Both the position numbers and the translations under genes were made by a program. Positions 47,142-56,575 of a stretch of 64,000 nucleotides of DNA are shown here, one piece after another. The notes below the pieces were generated by a model, which worked only from the letters and a program-made list of their open reading frames with translations, had not been told where the DNA came from and made no database searches. Location: the NCBI RefSeq assembly GCF_005234135.1, contig NZ_CP039964.1, positions 2,286,001 through 2,350,000 on the forward strand, written 5' to 3'. The number at the start of each line of letters is the position of its first letter. Positions within the stretch are counted from its first letter, which is position 1. Source of the stretch: Pseudorhodobacter turbinis. GTDB taxonomy: Bacteria > Pseudomonadota > Alphaproteobacteria > Rhodobacterales > Rhodobacteraceae.

Positions 47142-48733
47142 GCGATACAGTCCTTTCTGTTGAGAACCTGAACGTCGGCTTTCGTCAGGATGGCCGGGTT
47201 ATTCGTGCCGTCAAAGGGGTGTCCTTTACCGTGGCCAAGGGCGAAACCGTGGCGCTGGTCGGCGAAAGCGGGTCGGGCAAATCGGTGACGGCGCTGTCGA
47301 CTGTGGCATTGTTACCGGGCGCGGCCGAGGTTGAAGGCTCCATCCTGTATAACGGCACGCAGATGATTGGCGCCGATGAGGCCGAGCTGCGCCGTGTGCG
47401 TGGCAATGACATCAGCTTTATCTTTCAAGAGCCGATGACCAGCCTTAACCCCCTGCACACCATCGAAAAGCAGCTTGGTGAAAGCCTGTCTTTGCATCAG
47501 GGGCTTGATGGTGTGGCTGCGCGCGCGCGGATATTGGAGCTGTTGGAAAGGGTGGGCATCCGTGATGCCGAAAACCGTCTGGGCGCCTATCCGCATCAGC
47601 TTTCGGGCGGGCAGCGCCAGCGGGTGATGATCGCAATGGCGCTGGCAAACGGGCCGGAGTTGTTGATCGCGGATGAGCCGACGACCGCGCTGGATGTCAC
47701 CATTCAGGCGCAGATCCTTGAGCTTCTGGCCGAATTGAAGCGTGCCGAGGGGTTGAGCATGTTGTTCATCACCCATGATCTTGGCATCGTGCGCCGCATC
47801 GCGGACCGCGTGTGCGTGATGCAGGGTGGCGAGATTGTGGAGCAAGGCCGCACCGCGGAAATCTTTGACAACCCGCAGCATCCTTATACCAAAACCCTGC
47901 TGGCGGCAGAGCCGAAGGGCCGCCCCGATGCCGCCCCGACCAAAGGCGCGCCGGTGGTGGAAACCGACAATCTGCGGGTCTGGTTCCCCATCCATCGCGG
48001 CTTTTTGCGCCGCACGGTTGGCCATGTAAAGGCGGTGAACGCGGCCAGTATTTCGGTCCGCGCCGGTGAGACTTTGGGCATTGTCGGCGAAAGCGGGTCT
48101 GGCAAAACGACGCTGGCCCTCGGCATCTTACGTCTGATCGCATCCGAGGGTCGCGTGGCCTTTATGGGCCGCGATATTCAGGGCCTGACGCCCAAGGAAA
48201 TGCGACCCCTGCGCAGTGAAATGCAGGTGGTGTTCCAAGACCCTTATGGCAGCCTGTCCCCGCGTATGACGATCGAGCAGATCATCGCCGAGGGCTTGGG
48301 CGTTCACGGAACCGCCTCGGGCAAAAGCCACCGCGATATGGTCGCCGAGATCATGGGTGAGGTGGGCTTGGACCCTGCCATGATGGGCCGTTACCCGCAT
48401 GAGTTTTCGGGCGGCCAGCGCCAGCGCGTGGCGATTGCCCGCGCGATGATCCTGCGCCCGAAACTGGTGCTTCTGGATGAGCCGACTTCGGCGCTGGATA
48501 TGACGGTGCAGGTCCAGATCGTGGAACTGTTGCGCGATTTGCAGCGCAAACACGGGCTGGCCTATCTGTTCATCAGCCACGATTTGCGCGTGGTGCGCGC
48601 GCTGGCGCATCAGGTGATCGTGATGAAAGAGGGCGATGTGGTCGAGCAGGGGCCCGGCACCCAGATCTTTGACGCGCCGCAAACCGAGTACACGCGCGGG
48701 TTGATGGCGGCAGCCTTTGGGCGCGGCGCATGA
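47138..48733 (+). CDS. yejF: Peptide ABC transporter ATPase with two nucleotide-binding domains, YejF-like
   Basis: A 531-residue tandem ATPase powering the YejBE channel. Domain 1 has Walker [13 protein letters not shown], signature [14 protein letters not shown] and Walker [13 protein letters not shown]; domain 2 has [26 protein letters not shown] and [12 protein letters not shown]. Both ATP sites look intact. It overlaps yejE and the following glycosyltransferase gene by 4 bases each. Confidence 0.95.
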   Translation: MSDTVLSVENLNVGFRQDGRVIRAVKGVSFTVAKGETVALVGESGSGKSVTALSTVALLPGAAEVEGSILYNGTQMIGADEAELRRVRGNDISFIFQEPMTSLNPLHTIEKQLGESLSLHQGLDGVAARARILELLERVGIRDAENRLGAYPHQLSGGQRQRVMIAMALANGPELLIADEPTTALDVTIQAQILELLAELKRAEGLSMLFITHDLGIVRRIADRVCVMQGGEIVEQGRTAEIFDNPQHPYTKTLLAAEPKGRPDAAPTKGAPVVETDNLRVWFPIHRGFLRRTVGHVKAVNAASISVRAGETLGIVGESGSGKTTLALGILRLIASEGRVAFMGRDIQGLTPKEMRPLRSEMQVVFQDPYGSLSPRMTIEQIIAEGLGVHGTASGKSHRDMVAEIMGEVGLDPAMMGRYPHEFSGGQRQRVAIARAMILRPKLVLLDEPTSALDMTVQVQIVELLRDLQRKHGLAYLFISHDLRVVRALAHQVIVMKEGDVVEQGPGTQIFDAPQTEYTRGLMAAAFGRGA

Positions 48734-49962
48734 AAATCCTCTTTGTTCATCAGAATTTTCCGGGGCAGTTCCTGCATCTTGCCCCGGCGCTGGCCGCGCG
48801 CGGGCATGATTGCCGCGCCCTGACCGATTTCAAGAATGACCGCAAAAGCCAGATCCCCGTTTTGCGGTATAAGCACAACACGCCGCCCCCTGACCCTGCC
48901 GCCACCCGGCTGGGCCGCAACTTTACCCAGATGTCGGATCGCGGGGTGTCGGCGGCCCGTGCTTGCCTGCAACTGCGCGACAAGCACGGCTATGTGCCGG
49001 ATGTGATCGTTGGTCATTCCGGCTGGGGTGAGACGTTGTTTTTGAAAGAGATCTGGCCCGAGGCGAAGTTGATCGCCTATGCCGAGTTCTACTATCGCGG
49101 GGTGGGGCGGGATGTGGGGTTTGACCCGGAATTCAGCCGCTCCGGCTTTGATGCGGTAATGATGGCGCAATCGCGTGCGGCGCATCTGGGGCAATCCTTG
49201 CTGCATGCCGATGCCGCCCTTGCGCCGACAAAATGGCAGGCAAGCGCCTATCCCCCCGCCTTGCAGCCGATGATCAGGGTGATCTTTGACGGGGTGAACA
49301 CGGATGTGATGGCCCCCAATTCGCAGGCCAGCCTGACCCTGCCCGATGGCCATACATTGCGCGCGGGCGATGAGGTGCTGACCTTTGTGAACCGCAACCT
49401 TGAACCTTACCGCGGCTATCACAGTTTTATGCGGGCCTTGCCCGATGTGATGGCCGCACGCCCCAAGGCGCAGGTGGTTTTGGTTGGCGGCGATGATGTC
49501 AGCTATGGGGCAGCTGCGCCCAAGGGGCAGACGTGGAAACAGATTTTTCTGGATGAGGTGGCGGACCACTTGGATATGGCCCGCGTGCATTTCCTTGGCA
49601 AAGTACCCTATCCCGATTTCGTATCGCTGATGCAGATTAGCCGGGTGCATGCTTACCTGACGTACCCTTTCGTGCTGTCGTGGTCGATGCTGGAGGCAAT
49701 GTCGGCGGGGGCCTATGTCGTCGGCTCCAGATCCGCCCCAGTGGAAGAGCTGATCGAGGATGGCGTCAATGGCCGCTTGGTCGATTTCTTTGATATCAAG
49801 GCGTGGTCTGCGGCCCTGATCGAAGGTCTGGCCGAGCCGGAACGTTTCATGCCCCAGCGCCAAGCCGCGCGGCAGACGATCCTTGACGGCTACGACCTGC
49901 ACGGCATCTGTTTGCCGCGCATGATCGATTTTGTCGAAAGCTTCGCGCCAAAACCGGCTTAA
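48730..49962 (+). CDS. Family 4-type glycosyltransferase at the end of the yej operon
   Basis: A 410-residue GT-B glycosyltransferase. The N-terminal half starts [20 protein letters not shown] and the C-terminal half has the nucleotide-sugar site EAMSAGAYVVGSRSAPVEEL. It is soluble or peripherally membrane-bound; donor and acceptor are unknown. Its ATG overlaps the yejF stop (ATGA), so it is translated with the transporter although no functional connection is known. It converges on hemN with a 4-base overlap of the stops. Confidence 0.88.
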   Translation: MKILFVHQNFPGQFLHLAPALAARGHDCRALTDFKNDRKSQIPVLRYKHNTPPPDPAATRLGRNFTQMSDRGVSAARACLQLRDKHGYVPDVIVGHSGWGETLFLKEIWPEAKLIAYAEFYYRGVGRDVGFDPEFSRSGFDAVMMAQSRAAHLGQSLLHADAALAPTKWQASAYPPALQPMIRVIFDGVNTDVMAPNSQASLTLPDGHTLRAGDEVLTFVNRNLEPYRGYHSFMRALPDVMAARPKAQVVLVGGDDVSYGAAAPKGQTWKQIFLDEVADHLDMARVHFLGKVPYPDFVSLMQISRVHAYLTYPFVLSWSMLEAMSAGAYVVGSRSAPVEELIEDGVNGRLVDFFDIKAWSAALIEGLAEPERFMPQRQAARQTILDGYDLHGICLPRMIDFVESFAPKPA

Positions 49963-51314
49963 ACCGCCGACGAATGTTGTGCTTTGGCATGGTCATAGGC
50001 GTCAAAGGCCCGCGCGATCAGCCGTGTTAGCGGGCGCGCACGGGGCGGGATTGTAAGCCCCTCGGCATCCAGATGCAGCATATCGCCGAAATGCGTGACG
50101 GCGCTTTGGAACATCTCTTCCAGCACCACGGGATCGGCGCCAAAATCGCGGATCAACTCGGCCCGGCTGACATGGAAGTCACACATCAAAGCCTCGATGA
50201 TGCGGGCGCGCAGCAGGTCATCCCCGCCAAAGACATGGCCGCGGTGGATGGAAAAGCGCCCTTCGCGGATGGCTTTGGTATGGGCCGCCGTGGCGCTGGC
50301 ATTTTGCGCGAACCCCTGCGGGAACCGCGAAATAGAGGATGCCCCCAGCCCGATCAACGCGGTCGCGGTATCATCGGTATAGCCTTGGAAATTCCGGCGC
50401 AGGGCACCCTTGTCTTGGGCAATCGCCAAGCCGTCGGTGGGGCGGGCAAAGTGATCGATGCCGACCTCGGCATAGCCGTCATCCACGAACATCTTGCGCG
50501 CGGTCTCAAACAGGGAAAGCCGCTCTTCCGGCGTCGGGATTTTGTCGGATGGGATCATTTGCTGGCGGCGGCTCATCCATGGCACATGGGCATAGCCGTA
50601 AAGCGCCACACGGTCCGGCGAGAGCGTCAGCAGCTTTTCCACCGAATCGGCAATGCGGTCATTGGTCTGATGCGGCAACCCGTAAAGGATATCGGCGTTC
50701 AGGCTTTTGACGCCACGGTCGCGGATCATATCCGCCACCTGTTTTGTCAGCTCATAACTTTGCTCGCGGCCAATGGTTTTCTGGATCTCGGGGTCGAAAT
50801 CCTGCACCCCGATAGAGGCGCGGTTCATACCAGCCGCAGCCAGCGCATCAAGCCGCGCGGCGTCGATCTCATTAGGGTCGATTTCAACCGAAAATTCGCC
50901 CCCCTCGGCCAAGGGCACCACGTCAAAGACCTGATCGGCAAGGTTGCGCATCAGGTCGGGCATTAGCAGCGTCGGCGTGCCGCCCCCCCAATGCAGGCGC
51001 GACAGCGTGACACCGGGGGCAAGATGGCGGCGCAATAGTTTTATCTCGGCGGCGAGCATCTCGGCATAGGCGATGACCGGCGCATCCGAGGATGTGCCTT
51101 GCGTTCGGCAGGCACAAAACCAGCACAGGCGCCGACAAAACGGCACATGAATATAAAGCGATATCGAGGCCTTGGCGGGGATTGCCTCTATCCAGTTGGT
51201 AAAGGTTTCCGCCCCGACGCCCGGTGCAAAATGCGGAGCAGTCGGATAGCTGGTGTATCGCGGGACGCGCGCGTCAAATAGCCCAAGGCGCTTTAGCTCT
51301 GATTGTGTGTTCAT
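49959..51314 (-). CDS. hemN: Oxygen-independent coproporphyrinogen III oxidase
   Basis: HemN is a cytoplasmic radical-SAM enzyme that converts coproporphyrinogen III to protoporphyrinogen IX when oxygen is scarce. The 451-residue protein has the CxxxCxxC cluster within HVPFCRRLCWFCACRTQG (followed by a fourth Cys, as in true HemN), HWGGGTPTLL, and GYAHVPWMSRRQQMIP near residue 240, a HemN-specific segment. The ATG at 51314 follows TAAGGA; a TTG two codons upstream is not needed. An FNR box 36-49 bases upstream suggests regulation by the divergent FnrL. Confidence 0.96.
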   Translation of the reverse strand: MNTQSELKRLGLFDARVPRYTSYPTAPHFAPGVGAETFTNWIEAIPAKASISLYIHVPFCRRLCWFCACRTQGTSSDAPVIAYAEMLAAEIKLLRRHLAPGVTLSRLHWGGGTPTLLMPDLMRNLADQVFDVVPLAEGGEFSVEIDPNEIDAARLDALAAAGMNRASIGVQDFDPEIQKTIGREQSYELTKQVADMIRDRGVKSLNADILYGLPHQTNDRIADSVEKLLTLSPDRVALYGYAHVPWMSRRQQMIPSDKIPTPEERLSLFETARKMFVDDGYAEVGIDHFARPTDGLAIAQDKGALRRNFQGYTDDTATALIGLGASSISRFPQGFAQNASATAAHTKAIREGRFSIHRGHVFGGDDLLRARIIEALMCDFHVSRAELIRDFGADPVVLEEMFQSAVTHFGDMLHLDAEGLTIPPRARPLTRLIARAFDAYDHAKAQHSSAV

Positions 51315-51349
51315 ATCCAATCCTTAGGCGTGTATGTAGGGGGTGGACC

Positions 51350-51363
51350 TTGACCTAAATCAA
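51350..51363. promoter_or_regulatory. FNR/FnrL binding site between hemN and fnrL
   Basis: TTGACCTAAATCAA matches the FNR consensus TTGAT-N4-ATCAA with one mismatch (position 5). It lies between the divergent hemN and fnrL starts, centred about 43 bases from the hemN ATG and 20 bases from the fnrL ATG. Confidence 0.85.
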
Positions 51364-51376
51364 TCGGAACACGGAT

Positions 51377-52123
51377 ATGCCGACGCCGGACACACATTCA
51401 TTTGCCCACGATTGTGACGAATGCCCTATTCGTCACCGTGCGGTTTGCTCTCGGTGCGAGGGCAAGGAATTGGACCGTCTGGAAGAGATGAAATACTACC
51501 GCAGCTTTCAGGCCGGGCAGACGGTTATCTGGTCCGGTGACCGGATGGATTTCGTGGCCTCTGTGGTCAAGGGTATCGCAACCCTAAGCCAGACCATGGA
51601 AGATGGCCGTCGCCAGATGGTGGGCCTGTTGTTGCCTTCTGATTTTCTGGGCCGTCCGGGGCGCGATAATGCCGCCTATGATGTGACCGCGACGACGGAT
51701 TTGGTGATGTGTTGTTTCCGCAAAAAACCGTTTGAGGAAATGATGCTACACACGCCACACATCGGGCAACGTTTGCTTGAGATGACGCTGGACGAGCTGG
51801 ATTCAGCGCGCGAATGGATGCTGTTGTTGGGTCGCAAGACCGCACGTGAAAAGATCGCAAGCCTGCTTTCGATCATCGCGCGGCGTGATGCCAGTTTGAT
51901 GTTGAAGCGCCCCTCGGGCCGAATTTCCTTTGACCTGCCGCTGACACGCGAAGAAATGGCCGATTATCTGGGCCTGACGCTGGAAACTGTTTCGCGGCAG
52001 ATGACGGCGTTGCGCAAGGATGGGATTATCTCATTGGAAGGCAAGCGCCATGTGGTGATCGAGGATTTCGATGTGCTGCTGGAAGTGGCCGGTGACGATA
52101 ATGACGGCGGCATGTTGTCGTAG
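51377..52123 (+). CDS. fnrL: FnrL, oxygen-sensing Crp/Fnr-family regulator
   Basis: A 248-residue regulator with the N-terminal Fe-S Cys set C13, C16, C24, C27 and a central Cys at 112/113, a cyclic-nucleotide-type domain (YRSFQAGQTVIWSGDRMDF) and a C-terminal helix-turn-helix (TREEMADYLGLTLETVSRQM). FnrL senses low oxygen through a 4Fe-4S cluster and activates anaerobic and haem genes in Rhodobacter. The Arg/Ser/Glu recognition pattern (E-x3-SR) matches FNR DNA specificity. The FNR box directly upstream suggests it controls itself and hemN. phzF follows 6 bases downstream. Confidence 0.95.
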   Translation: MPTPDTHSFAHDCDECPIRHRAVCSRCEGKELDRLEEMKYYRSFQAGQTVIWSGDRMDFVASVVKGIATLSQTMEDGRRQMVGLLLPSDFLGRPGRDNAAYDVTATTDLVMCCFRKKPFEEMMLHTPHIGQRLLEMTLDELDSAREWMLLLGRKTAREKIASLLSIIARRDASLMLKRPSGRISFDLPLTREEMADYLGLTLETVSRQMTALRKDGIISLEGKRHVVIEDFDVLLEVAGDDNDGGMLS

Positions 52124-52129
52124 ACGCAG

Positions 52130-53035
52130 ATGCTGGCTTTTCACACCCTTGATGTTTTCACCGATACGCCCTTTGCGGGCAACCCTTTGGCTGTGGTCTT
52201 GGGGGCGGATGATCTGACGGATGCGCAGATGCAAACCATCGCGCGGGAATTCAACCTGTCCGAGACGATCTTTGTCCAGCGGCCGGTTGATCCGGCCAAT
52301 ACCGCCCGCGTGCGCATCTTTGTCCCAATGGCTGAGATCCCCTTTGCAGGTCATCCCACCATTGGCTGTGCCATTTTGCTGGCCGAGGCCGCGATGGGTG
52401 ATGATCCCGTCCGTATCGTTCTGGAAGAGGAGGCGGGCTTGGTCCCCGTAACCTTGACCCGCAGCCAAGGCCAGGTAACCGCCGAGCTGACTGCGCCGGT
52501 TACGCCCTTTGCGGCCAGCGGGCCGGATGTTGCGCAGGCCTTGGACCCTGCGCTTTTGGCGCGCGCATTGGGGGTGGAGGCCAGCGATATCGGGTTCGGT
52601 ACGCATTGCCCCGGCTTGTGGCAAGGGGGGTCAAAGTTTCTTTATGTTCCGCTGCGGGATGCTCGGGCGCTGGCACATGCGCAGCCATGCGAACCGGCGT
52701 GGTCACAGGTGATGGCGGCGGGCGGTGTGGGTGGCGCTTATCTTTATACCAAAGCCGCAGGCGCGGATTATCAGGCGCGGATGTTTTCGTCCAGGGCGGG
52801 CATCCGCGAAGATCCCGCAACAGGCTCTGCCTCGGCCATTCTTGCCGCCCAGCTTTGGGCTGCGGGCGCGCTGACGGTTGGCGAATCCCGTTTGGCCCTG
52901 CTGCAAGGGGTAGAGATGGGCCGCAAAAGCGAGATCGCGCTGACGGTGGTGTGCGATGCCAATGGGGTCACGTCGGTGCGTGTTGCAGGCCAAGCCGTAC
53001 GCATCAGTGACGGGCGCATCCGGATCCCCGCCTGA
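52130..53035 (+). CDS. PhzF family isomerase-like protein
   Basis: A 301-residue protein of the PhzF/diaminopimelate-epimerase fold: FHTLDVFTDTPFAGNPLAVV at the N-terminus, FNLSETIFVQ, the catalytic Glu/Asp region EIPFAGHPTIGCAILLAEA and the C-terminal GIREDPATGSASAILAAQLW. Phenazine genes are absent, so it is one of the many PhzF homologues of unknown substrate. It begins 6 bases after fnrL and may be cotranscribed with it, though there is no clear ribosome site. Confidence 0.92.
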   Translation: MLAFHTLDVFTDTPFAGNPLAVVLGADDLTDAQMQTIAREFNLSETIFVQRPVDPANTARVRIFVPMAEIPFAGHPTIGCAILLAEAAMGDDPVRIVLEEEAGLVPVTLTRSQGQVTAELTAPVTPFAASGPDVAQALDPALLARALGVEASDIGFGTHCPGLWQGGSKFLYVPLRDARALAHAQPCEPAWSQVMAAGGVGGAYLYTKAAGADYQARMFSSRAGIREDPATGSASAILAAQLWAAGALTVGESRLALLQGVEMGRKSEIALTVVCDANGVTSVRVAGQAVRISDGRIRIPA

Positions 53036-53104
53036 CGTAAACATCATGCGCAGGCCTTGGTTCGGGCGCACCGACTGCTTAGGTGAAGCGCTAAGGAGAC
53101 TGCT

Positions 53105-54106
53105 ATGCAAAAATTCTCACTGCTCGATCTATCGCCTATTCCCGAAGGTGAAACCGCTGCCGCTGCCCTGTCCAACACGGTGGATCTGGCCCGCGCCGCC
53201 GAGGCCGCCGGTTATCACCGCTTTTGGCTGGCAGAGCATCACAATATGCCCGGCATCGCCAGTGCGGCGACCTCCGTGGTGATCGGCCATGTGGCGGGCG
53301 CTACCAAGACGATGCGTATTGGCGCAGGCGGTATCATGCTGCCCAATCACGCACCTTTGGTTGTGGCCGAACAGTTTGGCACGCTGGCCACGCTTTACCC
53401 CGACCGAATCGACCTTGGCCTCGGGCGCGCACCCGGAACCGATATGGCGACCGCCCGCGCGCTGCGCCGCCATATGGCGCCCGAGGACAGCTTTCCACAA
53501 GATGTGCAGGAGCTTATCGCCTATCTGGGGGACATGCCCGACAATGCGCCTGTGCGCGCCATTCCGGGGGCGGGGACGCATGTGCCGGTCTGGATACTTG
53601 GGTCCAGCCTTTACGGCGCGCAATTGGCGGCCTATCTGGGGTTGCCCTATGCATTCGCCTCACATTTCGCACCCGACATGCTGGCCGAGGCTTTGGCGAT
53701 TTACCGGTCGTCGTTTCAGCCGTCCGCGCATCTGGACCGCCCCTATGCGATGATGGCGGCGGGTGTCTGTGCGGCGCAAACGGATGCCGAGGCGGATTAC
53801 CTGCGCTCCTCGCAATTCCTTGCCTTTGCAAGACTGCGTACTGGCAAACCGGGCAAGTTGCCCTATCCGACAGATGATCTTGCCGCCCAAATCTCCCCGC
53901 AGGTTATGGCGGGGGTCAAGCAGGCGCTATCGTGTTCGGCGACCGGATCAGCGGCAACGGTAAAAGAGCAGCTGGGCCGCTTGATCGACACCCATCAACC
54001 GGATGAGATTATGGTGACAGGGATGATCCATGATAGCGCGGCGCGGATACGCTCATTCCAGATCGCGGCAGATGTTTTATCGGATCTGTGCGCGGGGGCG
54101 GCGTAA
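53105..54106 (+). CDS. LLM class flavin-dependent oxidoreductase
   Basis: A 333-residue luciferase-like monooxygenase of the MsnO8/YtnJ-like subgroup: [19 protein letters not shown] at the start, [20 protein letters not shown] near residue 38 (conserved His in EHH), [20 protein letters not shown], and [13 protein letters not shown]. Such proteins use reduced FMN; the substrate is unknown. AAGGAG lies upstream of the ATG, and the gene converges on plsC 12 bases away. Confidence 0.92.
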   Translation: MQKFSLLDLSPIPEGETAAAALSNTVDLARAAEAAGYHRFWLAEHHNMPGIASAATSVVIGHVAGATKTMRIGAGGIMLPNHAPLVVAEQFGTLATLYPDRIDLGLGRAPGTDMATARALRRHMAPEDSFPQDVQELIAYLGDMPDNAPVRAIPGAGTHVPVWILGSSLYGAQLAAYLGLPYAFASHFAPDMLAEALAIYRSSFQPSAHLDRPYAMMAAGVCAAQTDAEADYLRSSQFLAFARLRTGKPGKLPYPTDDLAAQISPQVMAGVKQALSCSATGSAATVKEQLGRLIDTHQPDEIMVTGMIHDSAARIRSFQIAADVLSDLCAGAA

Positions 54107-54118
54107 CACGACCCTCTT

Positions 54119-54853
54119 TCAGGTCGGGGCGGTAAATCCCGCCTCGGCCATCAGGGCATCGGATGCCGCCTCCACCTCACGTTCCAACCTTTCCATAAAC
54201 TCGGGCTTTGGCAGGCCCGGCGGAATGGTCGGCAAGAATTCCACCACGGCGACGCCACGCTTGCGCATGATGCCGTGTTTGGGCCAGAGCACCCCGACAT
54301 TGGTCGCAACCGGCACGCAATCCTGCGCGAGCTGGGCGTATAACGCCGCAGTCCCAGCCTTGTAGGGCGCCTTGACGCCGGGGGCGATGCGGGTGCCTTG
54401 GCTATAGATGATCAACTGCCCGGCCTGTTGCACGCCGGATTTCACATCTGCCATCATCTTCATAATTGCCGCCCCGCGTTTGCCCCGGTCCACCGGAACG
54501 CAGCCGATGCGCAGTCCGAACCAGCCGACCACCGGCGCATACATCAATTCCCGTTTCATGATGAACCGGCCGCGTGGCATGGCATGAAAAATCATCAAGA
54601 CATCTAGAAAGCTCTGATGCTTGGCCGCGACAAGTGCGGCATGGGTGGGCGGTGTGCCGCGAACCTCGGTGCGCATCCCCGTTAGCCACCGCAGCGAAAA
54701 CATCACCCAAGCAGCAAAGGCATGACAGCCCGCCAGCGCACCTTTGCGCGAGACAATCGCATAGGGCAGGTACAAAATACCTACCACAAACAAGGCGATA
54801 TACATCTGCACGATGAAGATCAACGAAAGCAGCCATTGCAGGGCATAGCGCAT
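54119..54853 (-). CDS. Lysophospholipid acyltransferase, PlsC-like
   Basis: A 244-residue membrane acyltransferase of the 1-acylglycerol-3-phosphate O-acyltransferase family, with an N-terminal membrane helix, the HX4D motif in AAKHQSFLDVLMIF, the binding motif GCVPVDRG and an EGTR-like motif that here reads SQGTR instead of PEGTR. The Glu-to-Gln change at a conserved acceptor-binding position is noteworthy. It would make phosphatidic acid or remodel lysophospholipids. It shares one base with the ftsX stop (TGATG), being the third gene of an ftsE-ftsX-plsC unit. Confidence 0.85.
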   Translation of the reverse strand: MRYALQWLLSLIFIVQMYIALFVVGILYLPYAIVSRKGALAGCHAFAAWVMFSLRWLTGMRTEVRGTPPTHAALVAAKHQSFLDVLMIFHAMPRGRFIMKRELMYAPVVGWFGLRIGCVPVDRGKRGAAIMKMMADVKSGVQQAGQLIIYSQGTRIAPGVKAPYKAGTAALYAQLAQDCVPVATNVGVLWPKHGIMRKRGVAVVEFLPTIPPGLPKPEFMERLEREVEAASDALMAEAGFTAPT

Positions 54854-55752
54854 CAGGTCAGTTCCTTGAGTTTACGAAAAGCGGCAAATCGGGTGGCAAA
54901 GAAGGCCACCATAGCGGCGAGCAGCGGCAGAAGAAACGGCCAAAGCCATCCCGCCCCCTGAAAGCCTAGCCCCGTCAGGAACCCGCCCGCCATATCAGCG
55001 GCAGGCAGAAAGGCCACACCGACCATCCCCAGCACCGCCCCCACAACCGATCCCGCCAGCGCGCGCAGGGTAAAACGCCGCACAAAGGCGCGCACGATAT
55101 AGGCGTCCCTTGCCCCCACCAGCCGCAACACCCGGATCACTTGGGAATTTGCCGCCAGCGATGCATTTGCGGCCAAGGTGATCATCGCCGCCATTGCCCC
55201 GCCGATCAGCAAGATCGAGGTCACACCCAAAAGCCGCAACCGTCCCGCCGCCACCGCCAAAGGTCTGCGCCAGCGGGTGTGGTCATCAAGCACCGCACCG
55301 GGGGCCTCGGCCGCCAGACGTTGGCGCAATCCCTCGCTGTCATAGCCCTCGCGGCTTTCGGTGACCTCTATCAGCCTCGGGATGGGCAGCGCGTCAAGCG
55401 GCAGGTCGGGGCCGAACCACGGTTCCAGCAGGGCGCGTTGCTCGGCGTCGTCCATTGCGCGGGCGCGGGCGATGCCGGGGGTCGTGGCCAGCACATCCAG
55501 CACGGCTCGGGTCTGCGCATCCAGCTGCCCGACAGGTGCGGAAATGCGCACCGTGGCGCTGCGGGCCAGTGCATCACTCCAGCGATCGGCCAAGCGTCCG
55601 GTGGCCAGCGATAGTGCCAGCGCGAATACCGCCAGAAAGGTCATGGCCGCGGCGGTAAAGCTGGTCAGCCATGCGGTATGACCCGAAGGCGGCACCACAC
55701 GGTCGGCCTGTTTGTCGCCGCGCAGGATATCGGTGATCGCGGAAAGCTTCAC
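54853..55752 (-). CDS. ftsX: Cell division permease-like protein FtsX
   Basis: A 299-residue inner-membrane protein with the FtsX layout: one helix near residues 28-50, a periplasmic domain of about 115 residues (MDDAEQRALLEPWFGPDLP), then three helices at the end with the LAANASLAANSQVIRVLRLVGA region. FtsEX controls peptidoglycan hydrolases at the septum. A GTG at 55752 overlaps the ftsE stop by 4 bases. Similarity between FtsX proteins is low, so the call relies on the topology and the coupling to ftsE. Confidence 0.85.
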   Translation of the reverse strand: MKLSAITDILRGDKQADRVVPPSGHTAWLTSFTAAAMTFLAVFALALSLATGRLADRWSDALARSATVRISAPVGQLDAQTRAVLDVLATTPGIARARAMDDAEQRALLEPWFGPDLPLDALPIPRLIEVTESREGYDSEGLRQRLAAEAPGAVLDDHTRWRRPLAVAAGRLRLLGVTSILLIGGAMAAMITLAANASLAANSQVIRVLRLVGARDAYIVRAFVRRFTLRALAGSVVGAVLGMVGVAFLPAADMAGGFLTGLGFQGAGWLWPFLLPLLAAMVAFFATRFAAFRKLKELT

Positions 55753-56420
55753 AGATCTGCCCCCGCCAGTTGCAAGCGCCGCTTGGCAATCCGCAGCACT
55801 CGCGCCGGAATTTGCTGTTTCGCGGCCCGGATCAGGTTGAGGTCATGCGTCGCCACCAGAATGGTCTTGCCCATCTTGTTCAGCTCTACCAACAGGGTCA
55901 GCAGACGCAGCGACATTTCCCAGTCGAGGTTGCCCGTCGGCTCATCCGCCAGCACCACATCTGGCGACATAATGACCGCGCGGGCCAATGCGGCACGCTG
56001 CCGTTCCCCGCCTGAAAGCTGCGGCGGCAAGGCATCACCAAGGCGCGACAGCCCAACCCAGTCGAGCAGATCCTTAAGGTCGGCAGCCTCGGCCTGACGT
56101 CCCGATACGGCTGCGGGCAGGGTCAGGTTGGTTGTCAGCGGCAGATGGTCAAGAAACTGGCAATCCTGATGCACCACACCCATGCGACGGCGCAGCATGG
56201 CGACCTCATCGCGGTCCAACCCGTGAACATCGCGGTCGAAAAGGGTGATATGTCCCGCCGTCGGCAGCAGTTCTGCATAGCACAGCTTCAACAGCGTGGA
56301 TTTGCCTGCGCCGGATGGTCCCGTCAGAAAGTGGAACGATCCCGGTGCCAGCCGCAAGCTGACCTCGGACAACAACTCCCCCCCGCCATAGGAATAGGCG
56401 ACATTTTCAAATGCGATCAC
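55749..56420 (-). CDS. ftsE: Cell division ATP-binding protein FtsE
   Basis: A 223-residue ABC ATPase with Walker A GPSGAGKSTLLK near residue 40, signature LSGGERQRAALARAVIM near 140, Walker B VLADEPTGNLDWEM and a switch His in VATHDL. The opening MIAFENVAYSYGGGELLSEV is typical of FtsE. It couples ATP hydrolysis to FtsX and septal peptidoglycan remodelling. It leads the ftsE-ftsX-plsC unit and is divergent from the zinc-ribbon gene, with 155 bases between the starts. Confidence 0.93.
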   Translation of the reverse strand: MIAFENVAYSYGGGELLSEVSLRLAPGSFHFLTGPSGAGKSTLLKLCYAELLPTAGHITLFDRDVHGLDRDEVAMLRRRMGVVHQDCQFLDHLPLTTNLTLPAAVSGRQAEAADLKDLLDWVGLSRLGDALPPQLSGGERQRAALARAVIMSPDVVLADEPTGNLDWEMSLRLLTLLVELNKMGKTILVATHDLNLIRAAKQQIPARVLRIAKRRLQLAGADL

Positions 56421-56575
56421 GCAGGTACCTCGGTTGTGCGCACCAAAGGGTTACGCATTCGGCACAGTTTCGCGCAGTGTCAGGAATGTTTCAACGCTAT
56501 TTTGTAAACGAATTGTTCGCAAAGGCTTGGATATAACGGACTTCGGGTCTACAAACTGAGTTAGGAAAAGCGGTA

